Source: Desulfuromonadales bacterium
GTDB lineage: Bacteria > Desulfobacterota > Desulfuromonadia > Desulfuromonadales > UBA2294
DNA: 10,682 bases
Reading direction: 5' to 3'
NCBI GenBank assembly: GCA_030591795.1
Contig: JAUVAJ010000020.1
Location: 1 to 10,682 of the forward strand
Position numbers and translations under genes: made by a program. The notes below the pieces were generated by a model that was given only the letters and a program-made list of their open reading frames with translations, was not told the DNA's origin and did not search any database. Every line of letters begins with the position of its first letter. Within the stretch, counting starts at the first letter, position 1. This document shows, in pieces, positions 6,634-10,682 of the stretch.

Positions 6634-7458
6634 ATGTTTAAGAAGAAATTCCTTGTTATTATTTTAAGCGGAATTTTGTCCACTCTGTTTGCATCGCCGT
6701 CTCTGGCCGAAGACAAGGCCGATAACGATCCCTGGGAAAAATATAGTGTGAGTTTTGGCGGGTTCTTGTCGGCGGTAGATACCAAAGTGAGCCTGGGTTC
6801 CAGCGGTGTTGGTATCAGTATAGACCTTGAAGATCTTACAGGATTACAGTCAACTAACCGTTCGTTTCGGCTGAATGCACTCGGTCGTCTCGGAGCATCA
6901 AAAAAGCATATGGTTGATGTTAGTTATTTTTACTACAATCGAGATTCTTCGAGACAGCTGCTGGTTGACCAAAACATAGGTACAGCTGGTGACACCGTCC
7001 ACTCAACGTTCAACATCCAGATCTACAAACTTAATTACAATTACTCGCTATTGATGGATGATCGAATCAACTTATCGGCTGGAATCGGCTTGTATGTTAT
7101 GCCGTTGGAGTACAACCTTGAGAACGTTACTACTGCCACCAAACTCGAATCGGCGGATATCACTGCTCCCTTGCCGACATTGAATCTTCGTCTGGAATTT
7201 GCTCTGACGCCAAAGTTGTTTCTGCGCCAGAGTATTGAACTGTTTTACCTGCAATACGGTGGTTTTACCGGTAGCTTAGTCGATATCAACATCGGTGCCG
7301 ATTACCGCATCAGTAAACATTTTGGACTCGGTTTGGGGGTAGATTCTTTTAATCTTAAACTGGAAGCCAATGGAAAAGATTATCCGGAAATGAGATTTAA
7401 CGGTGATATAGATTTTAATTATATAGGTCTGATGCTGTACGGAAAATACTATTTCTAA
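6634..7458 (+). CDS. Outer-membrane beta-barrel protein of unknown function
   Basis: The protein has 274 residues. It starts with a signal peptide (MFKKK, hydrophobic core, cleavage after SLA at residue 25). The mature part is a run of alternating hydrophobic and polar strands, such as FRLNALGRLG, HMVDVSYFYYN, YKLNYNYSLLM, LNLRLEFALT and FLRQSIELFYLQYGG. It ends in YGKYYF; a terminal Phe with alternating aromatics is the usual outer-membrane insertion signal. About 8-12 strands would fit. It is a single gene with its own RBS and a strong terminator. Its DNA is more A/T-rich than the operon upstream: 7381-7440 has 19 G/C in 60, against 37 in 60 at 4801-4860. No ligand or catalytic motif is visible, so only localisation and fold class are supported. 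Confidence 0.85.
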   Translation: MFKKKFLVIILSGILSTLFASPSLAEDKADNDPWEKYSVSFGGFLSAVDTKVSLGSSGVGISIDLEDLTGLQSTNRSFRLNALGRLGASKKHMVDVSYFYYNRDSSRQLLVDQNIGTAGDTVHSTFNIQIYKLNYNYSLLMDDRINLSAGIGLYVMPLEYNLENVTTATKLESADITAPLPTLNLRLEFALTPKLFLRQSIELFYLQYGGFTGSLVDINIGADYRISKHFGLGLGVDSFNLKLEANGKDYPEMRFNGDIDFNYIGLMLYGKYYF

Positions 7459-7504
7459 AAATGATGAAAAACCATCATCTATAGTTTGCAATCAATTAAC
7501 ATAG

Positions 7505-7535
7505 AAGGCCCGGAGTATCCGCTCCGGGCCTTTTT
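7505..7535 (+). terminator. Intrinsic terminator of the beta-barrel gene
   Basis: GGCCCGGAG (7507-7515) and CTCCGGGCC (7522-7530) form a perfect 9-bp G/C-rich stem with a 6-nt loop, directly followed by TTTTT (7531-7535). The flanking AA before the stem can pair with the first Ts. It lies 47 bp after the stop at 7458. The converging - strand operon ends at 7555, so its transcripts also run into this hairpin. On that strand the tail is only TTCTAT, so termination there would be weaker. Confidence 0.93.
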
Positions 7536-7554
7536 GACTTTTTGATGAGGAATG

Positions 7555-8199
7555 TTATTCGAGAATCCGCTCCAGTCGCTCCAGATCATTAATTACCCGC
7601 CATGTCCCCTGGCCGAGTTCAACTTTTTTCTTCCAGTCTTCCAGTCGGCCCATATATTTACGCGGATCCATGATGTCGCCACGCAACTTGGTGACGTTGA
7701 GAGCGACAACCTCGATCCCTTCAAGCTGTAACGGGATGTCGCGCACATAACCTTTGGCCAACTCTTCCTCCATATCCGAGAAAACAAGAATAATCTTACG
7801 CCCGGAACCGGTCTCATAGAGAAATTCTGCTGCCTGCAGGATACCGCCGGTGATGTCGGTATAGGGTGCGCCCTTGACCTCTTTGACAAATTTATCAATA
7901 TTTGCCTTGAATTCGCGTTTTTGCTGATTGGAGACTGACGGCCTGCCATCAAAAGTAGTTTTCTGTACAATATCTTTTTCGCTGAAGCTGCCGGTATCGA
8001 TCCGGGCCACAGCCAGCGAGTCGCCCGGTTGCAATGTGCCAAGCATAAAATTGATAATAGCCGCTGCTTTATCCAACTCACGTGTGTAGGTACCTGACGT
8101 GTCGAGCAGCATATAGACCGATTTGGAATGACTGGTGGTGTCAGAACAGCCGACCAGCAGCAGAAGAATTCCGATCAGGAGCGAGGACAGACGCTTCAT
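7555..8199 (-). CDS. Von Willebrand factor A (VWA) domain lipoprotein
   Basis: The protein has 214 residues. Residues 1-18 form a lipoprotein signal peptide ending in LLLVGC (lipidated C18; S19 follows). Residues 26-170 form a VWA fold: SVYMLLDTSGTYT gives the first metal-site (MIDAS) motif D33-x-S35-x-T37, T114 in PYTDITGG is a likely second ligand, and KIILVFSDMEEE supplies D142. The first motif is DxSxT rather than the usual DxSxS. The region after 170 is charged and helical (GRLEDWKKKVELGQGTWRVINDLERLERILE). VWA domains bind protein partners in a metal-dependent way. The ATG overlaps the stop of the upstream membrane-protein gene by 4 bp (ATGA), and the two probably act together at the cell envelope. 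Partner and process are unknown. No MoxR ATPase is nearby, which argues against a Bat/MoxR-type chaperone set. Confidence 0.85.
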   Translation of the reverse strand: MKRLSSLLIGILLLLVGCSDTTSHSKSVYMLLDTSGTYTRELDKAAAIINFMLGTLQPGDSLAVARIDTGSFSEKDIVQKTTFDGRPSVSNQQKREFKANIDKFVKEVKGAPYTDITGGILQAAEFLYETGSGRKIILVFSDMEEELAKGYVRDIPLQLEGIEVVALNVTKLRGDIMDPRKYMGRLEDWKKKVELGQGTWRVINDLERLERILE

Positions 8200-9617
8200 G
8201 GGTGCACCTCCTTGTGGGTCGTTTCCGGTTGTTCTTCTGCCGGGGTTTTCTTTACCTTTTCTTCAATCCAGATAGCCGGGAAGATCAGCAGATCATACAG
8301 GGCAATCAGAGCCTTGCCGAGATGATTGAAGAGGTTGCCAACAATGCGTAACAGCACGGCTCCGGCGCGCAACAGAAAGGCGAGCGTCAGGCCGATTACG
8401 GTGCGTGACGAATGGATGAACGATTCAAGCGGGATAGCGACAAAGGTCAGTGCGAACGGCAGAACAAAGCCGAGGATCATTTGTCCTGCTGTCGGGATCA
8501 TGCTTGAAACCTGACCGGCAACCACTTCGACACCGGATAGTGATTGACGTAGTGCCTGTAAGTCGGCAGCGATCTGGTCACGCATGAAAGCGAGAGCGGA
8601 TTCGACGCCGGCCAGAGTAAACAGCAAGGTGAAGGAGATCCAGATCATCTTGCGGCGCATTTTGTCATCGAGTTGACCAATCACCGGGAACAGGTGGGTA
8701 ATGCGCAGCGATTCCATCAAGAACAGGCCCATTGAAATTTCAACCAGGATGATAACCAGCGCGGCGACATCGGAAATTTTGAAGTTACCGATGTAACTGC
8801 CGCCACCGACCATCTCTGACATCGGCAGGGCGATCAGGTTGAAGTTGATGATAGCGCCGCCGATAGCGATTAGCATAACCAGCCCAGAGATAAAGAACTG
8901 GGTTAGCGATGAAGAGGAGAGCCGCCGTTCTGCTTCATCAGCCCCGGCGCGAATCTTTTCGTACTCATCCATTTTGACGGTTATCAGTTCCGAGCGTTCA
9001 TGCAGACCGGTGATGGTCTTGCCGACCTTCTCCAGGGTTTCACTAAGCTTGCGCCAGATCGGCATCATCTTGTTTAACAGCGCGTGGCGCTGTTGGCTCG
9101 ATTTGCGATAATCGTCCATGGAAGATTTATGATGACGGTCGAGAGTCTTGTTGATCTCACCAAGGATTTCAGCAACGCCACCGTCGCTGTTCGGTATCTG
9201 CGCTACCGCCTCAATAGCGGCAATCCAGGCCGGCGGCGATGGTGGTACTTCGGTGCTCTCCCGGTAATCCTCATCGATCCGGGTAATCAGGTCGGCCATG
9301 TTGCGGTGAAAGGCCGGGTAGGTCTGCAGATCACGTTTGACAACAGCGTCAACCCGCTGAAATTCCCGCTCCAGATCTTTCTCAATTTCGATCGCTCCGG
9401 CAGCGAGCAGCACCTCGCGATTGCGTCGTTTCAGTTTGTTTTCAGCCAGTAAAAATGATTTTGATGCCAGGCGCAGCGCTTGAGAAATAACCCGGGTAAA
9501 CGAAAGGATCATGCGGTGCATTTGTTGCCGGGCCAGATAGAGCAAGATCAGCAGTGAAAAAATTAAAATCGGGTAAGCGGTCAACGGATTACTCTCGATC
9601 ATGGATAACAGTGACAT
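8196..9617 (-). CDS. Polytopic membrane protein with long coiled-coil-like N-terminal region, unknown function
   Basis: The protein has 473 residues. A first membrane helix at about 12-29 is followed by about 200 mostly charged, helical residues (31-235) with heptad-like stretches around 55-100 and 145-235, interrupted by a proline-rich break, EVPPSPPAW (123-131). Further membrane helices lie at about 237-258, 283-303, 324-345, 378-396 and 406-426, with a possible interfacial one at 432-450. A short loop (346-377) separates two of them, and the tail is charged (EEKVKKTPAEEQPETTHKEVHP). I do not recognise the family. The ATG at 9617 is preferred over one at 9644 because AAGGAGGT lies just before it. 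It is the first gene of a two-gene operon with the VWA lipoprotein. A scaffold that senses or transmits an envelope signal is one possibility, with no direct evidence. Confidence 0.8.
   Translation of the reverse strand: MSLLSMIESNPLTAYPILIFSLLILLYLARQQMHRMILSFTRVISQALRLASKSFLLAENKLKRRNREVLLAAGAIEIEKDLEREFQRVDAVVKRDLQTYPAFHRNMADLITRIDEDYRESTEVPPSPPAWIAAIEAVAQIPNSDGGVAEILGEINKTLDRHHKSSMDDYRKSSQQRHALLNKMMPIWRKLSETLEKVGKTITGLHERSELITVKMDEYEKIRAGADEAERRLSSSSLTQFFISGLVMLIAIGGAIINFNLIALPMSEMVGGGSYIGNFKISDVAALVIILVEISMGLFLMESLRITHLFPVIGQLDDKMRRKMIWISFTLLFTLAGVESALAFMRDQIAADLQALRQSLSGVEVVAGQVSSMIPTAGQMILGFVLPFALTFVAIPLESFIHSSRTVIGLTLAFLLRAGAVLLRIVGNLFNHLGKALIALYDLLIFPAIWIEEKVKKTPAEEQPETTHKEVHP
8205..8213 (-). 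promoter_or_regulatory. Strong ribosome binding site of the VWA lipoprotein gene
   Basis: On the - strand AAGGAGGTG lies 5 nt before the ATG at 8199, within the last codons of the membrane-protein gene. The lipoprotein can therefore initiate independently as well as by coupling through the ATGA overlap. Confidence 0.8.
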
Positions 9618-9620
9618 AAG

Positions 9621-9628
9621 ACCTCCTT
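9621..9628 (-). promoter_or_regulatory. Ribosome binding site deciding the start of the membrane-protein gene
   Basis: On the - strand AAGGAGGT is followed by CTT and then ATG at 9617. The spacing is short but the match to the anti-Shine-Dalgarno sequence is full. An in-frame ATG at 9644 lies upstream of this site and would make it part of the coding region. Confidence 0.75.
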
Positions 9629-9664
9629 GAACCGATGGGTGCATGACATACGTAATAGCTCGGT

Positions 9665-9694
9665 ATATTATTTACAATGCAAAGGGGAGTCCAA
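9665..9694 (-). promoter_or_regulatory. Weak sigma70-like promoter candidate for the membrane protein/VWA operon
   Basis: Read on the - strand, TTGGAC (9694-9689) and TAATAT (9670-9665) are separated by 18 bp, about 48 bp before the start codon. Each box matches the consensus only partly, so this is a guess from position and composition. Confidence 0.25.
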
Positions 9695-9784
9695 AATCGG
9701 CAAAACTGAATCAGGCACTAATTGTAACAGTTATTCAATGGTTTAGGTGGGGAGGGGGGATTTAATACAATTTGCTTTTGGTTT

Positions 9785-9871
9785 TGGTAAAGTGAAGTGG
9801 CGCAGGGGCGGTAACATTATTGGGCGGGTTGGTTTGATAGTTTGTCAGTTAGGGAGTGGTGGTAAAGTGAA
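9785..9871. repeat. Pair of 12-bp direct repeats TGGTAAAGTGAA
   Basis: Exact copies of TGGTAAAGTGAA lie at 9785-9796 and 9860-9871, 75 bp apart. Multiple short direct repeats near an end are typical of IS21-family insertion sequences, and the second copy runs into TTTTACACCCTTAAACTGACC, which resembles IS21-type end sequences as I remember them. No istA/istB gene is in the window, so this could at most be a remnant end. Confidence 0.45.
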
Positions 9872-9891
9872 TTTTACACCCTTAAACTGAC
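9844..9891. repeat. Imperfect hairpin/inverted repeat near the IS110 element
   Basis: GTCAGTTAGGG (9844-9854) can pair with CCCTTAAACTGAC (9879-9891), with a 2-nt bulge. Inside, GTAAA (9862-9866) can pair with TTTAC (9873-9877) around a 6-nt loop. It overlaps the second TGGTAAAGTGAA copy and ends 7 bp before the C/G-tract inverted repeat. Confidence 0.45.
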
Positions 9892-9897
9892 CATGGA

Positions 9898-9994
9898 AAA
9901 TCCCCCTCGATCCCCCTTTGCAAAAGGGGGAGGTATGAATTGTTCAGGTCGTGTTTGATTCCCCACTCTGAAAAAGGGGGGTTAGGGGGGATTT
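9898..9994. repeat. MITE-like inverted repeat with C/G tracts
   Basis: The left end AAATCCCCC (9898-9906) is matched by GGGGGATTT at the right end (9986-9994). Further in, TCCCCCTTT on the left faces AAAAAGGGGGG on the right. Part of the left arm is itself a hairpin: CCCCCTTTGCAAAAGGGGG (9912-9930). The total length is about 97 bp and there is no coding capacity. C-tract elements of this style are common dispersed intergenic repeats in several bacterial groups. No clear target-site duplication can be seen. Confidence 0.7.
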
Positions 9995-10041
9995 GTCGAT
10001 ATAGGACTTGAACATCCCGCTGGAATTTTCAAGCTAAATAT

Positions 10042-10682
10042 TCAGTTTGGCGGTATGTAAGCCCTCTGCTCTTTGAACATTTTAAAGATGATGCGACACA
10101 GGTGCCGACCCAAAGCTCTGATTGCTTGGTTGTGCCCCTTACCTTCAGCGCGTTTCTTTTTATAATATTTTTGTGATACAGGTACGTACTTCCGATGTCG
10201 GTCCACTGCGACCATCATTGCCGCCTTAGCGCGACGATTGACTTGCCGCGGTGCTTTAGTGCCTTGATATTGACCTGAACTGTTATCAAGGGCCGCCATC
10301 CCCATATAAAGAGCCAAGCTAGATTCTTTGGCGAAGCGCGAGGCGTTGCCGATTTCTCCAGACAGTTCGGCGGTGCAGACCGGACCAAAACCGGGGATGG
10401 TTGTCAGCAGACCGGCCATTTGTGAATCAGCTGCGACTGTAGCCATCTTGGTTTCCAGCGCCTTGATTTGGCGGTTCAGTTCCAAAATACGAGTGGCATC
10501 GTCCTGGATCATCTCGCCGACCCATTCGGTCTCAGCACTGAACTGGGCTTGCTTCTGCCACTGTACGATTAGATCGGAGTATTTACGACCAACACCAGGA
10601 ATTTTACGTACGGTTTTCAGTTGTAACCGCTGTAGCTTTTGCAGATCGTCAGTACAGGTGAGCAGGCGAAGGAACCAGAGGT
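10042..10682 (-). CDS. IS110-family transposase, C-terminal part (runs off the window)
   Basis: The frame is open from the window edge to the stop at 10042-10044, giving 212 residues of a longer protein. An internal ATG at 10512 is not the true start, because coding with family features continues upstream of it. A coiled-coil-like segment (IQDDATRILELNRQIKALETK) precedes the Transposase_20 domain, with IPGFGPVCTAELSGEIG, RFAKESSLALYMGMA and NSSGQYQG. The SSG region matches the place of the catalytic serine in IS110-type enzymes. The domain continues to an alanine/arginine-rich helix (NRRAKAAMMVAVDRHRKY). The N-terminal DEDD RuvC-like domain would lie outside the window. IS110 enzymes recombine DNA using a bridge RNA encoded in the element's non-coding end. 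No stop or frameshift is visible in this part, so it may be intact. Confidence 0.9.
   Translation of the reverse strand, partial: LWFLRLLTCTDDLQKLQRLQLKTVRKIPGVGRKYSDLIVQWQKQAQFSAETEWVGEMIQDDATRILELNRQIKALETKMATVAADSQMAGLLTTIPGFGPVCTAELSGEIGNASRFAKESSLALYMGMAALDNSSGQYQGTKAPRQVNRRAKAAMMVAVDRHRKYVPVSQKYYKKKRAEGKGHNQAIRALGRHLCRIIFKMFKEQRAYIPPN
10042..10682 (-). mobile_element. Partial IS110-family insertion sequence
   Basis: The element is identified from its transposase. The right boundary lies somewhere below 10042 and the left one is beyond the window. IS110 members usually lack long terminal inverted repeats, so no end can be fixed from this sequence alone. Confidence 0.75.

Larger units (their letters stand above)
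9618..10041. other. Non-coding, repeat-rich region between the VWA operon and the IS110 transposase
   Basis: I find no credible gene in these 424 bases. The part next to 9617 holds the RBS and a weak promoter candidate for the leftward operon. From about 9785 on there are 12-bp direct repeats, an imperfect hairpin and a C/G-tract inverted repeat, annotated separately. The stretch 10000-10041 directly follows the transposase stop and may contain the right end of that insertion element. Confidence 0.6.

Noticed and set aside
7461..7478. ATGATG-AAAAAC-CATCAT hairpin just after the beta-barrel gene
   Set aside because: The stem is weak, 6 bp and A/T-rich, with no T-tract; the strong terminator at 7505-7535 explains the 3' end.
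7555..9617. Zorya-like or Bat/MoxR-like interpretation of the membrane protein/VWA pair
   Set aside because: There is no OmpA-type peptidoglycan-binding domain, no recognisable MotA-type core, no helicase or nuclease partner, and no MoxR ATPase nearby.
9618..9644. Longer start at 9644 for the membrane-protein gene
   Set aside because: The full Shine-Dalgarno sequence lies downstream of that ATG and directly serves the ATG at 9617.

Overview
The window looks like chromosomal DNA of a Gram-negative bacterium. It encodes a diderm outer-membrane barrel, a lipoprotein and a complete cbb3 oxidase assembly set. Gene content and repeat style suggest a Desulfuromonadia/Geobacter-type deltaproteobacterium, but this is an impression from gene order and not a phylogenetic result.

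Positions 1-6387 (+ strand) are the distal part of a cbb3-type cytochrome c oxidase (cco/fix) operon. In order it holds the tail of a class I cytochrome c gene (probably ccoO or a ccoO fusion), ccoQ, a monoheme ccoP, ccoG, ccoH, ccoI, ccoS, an exported Met/Cys-containing protein with a YtkA/FixH-like look, and a SafE/DsbD_2-type membrane protein. The genes are packed closely. The ccoG/ccoH, ccoH/ccoI and exported-protein/safE-like junctions overlap by 4 bp. The oxidase core is followed by its copper-delivery module: CcoG (Cu(II) reduction/electron transfer), CcoI (Cu+ P1B-ATPase), CcoH and CcoS (assembly), and probably the last two genes. The ccoP linker contains a degenerate 15-bp repeat array (SKVEG units) that looks like an invading repeat accommodated in frame.

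Positions 6388-7535 hold a nested palindromic intergenic repeat, then a single gene for a signal-peptide-bearing outer-membrane beta-barrel protein. A strong intrinsic terminator closes this gene.

Positions 7555-9617 (- strand) form a two-gene operon with a 4-bp overlap. It encodes a 473-residue polytopic membrane protein with a long N-terminal coiled-coil-like region, followed by a von Willebrand factor A (VWA) lipoprotein. I do not recognise this pair as any named system. It is the best candidate in the window for something undescribed.

Positions 9618-10041 are non-coding and repeat-rich: 12-bp direct repeats, an imperfect hairpin and a C/G-tract inverted repeat resembling a MITE. The window ends inside an IS110-family transposase (- strand), cut off by the window edge before its N-terminal DEDD domain.
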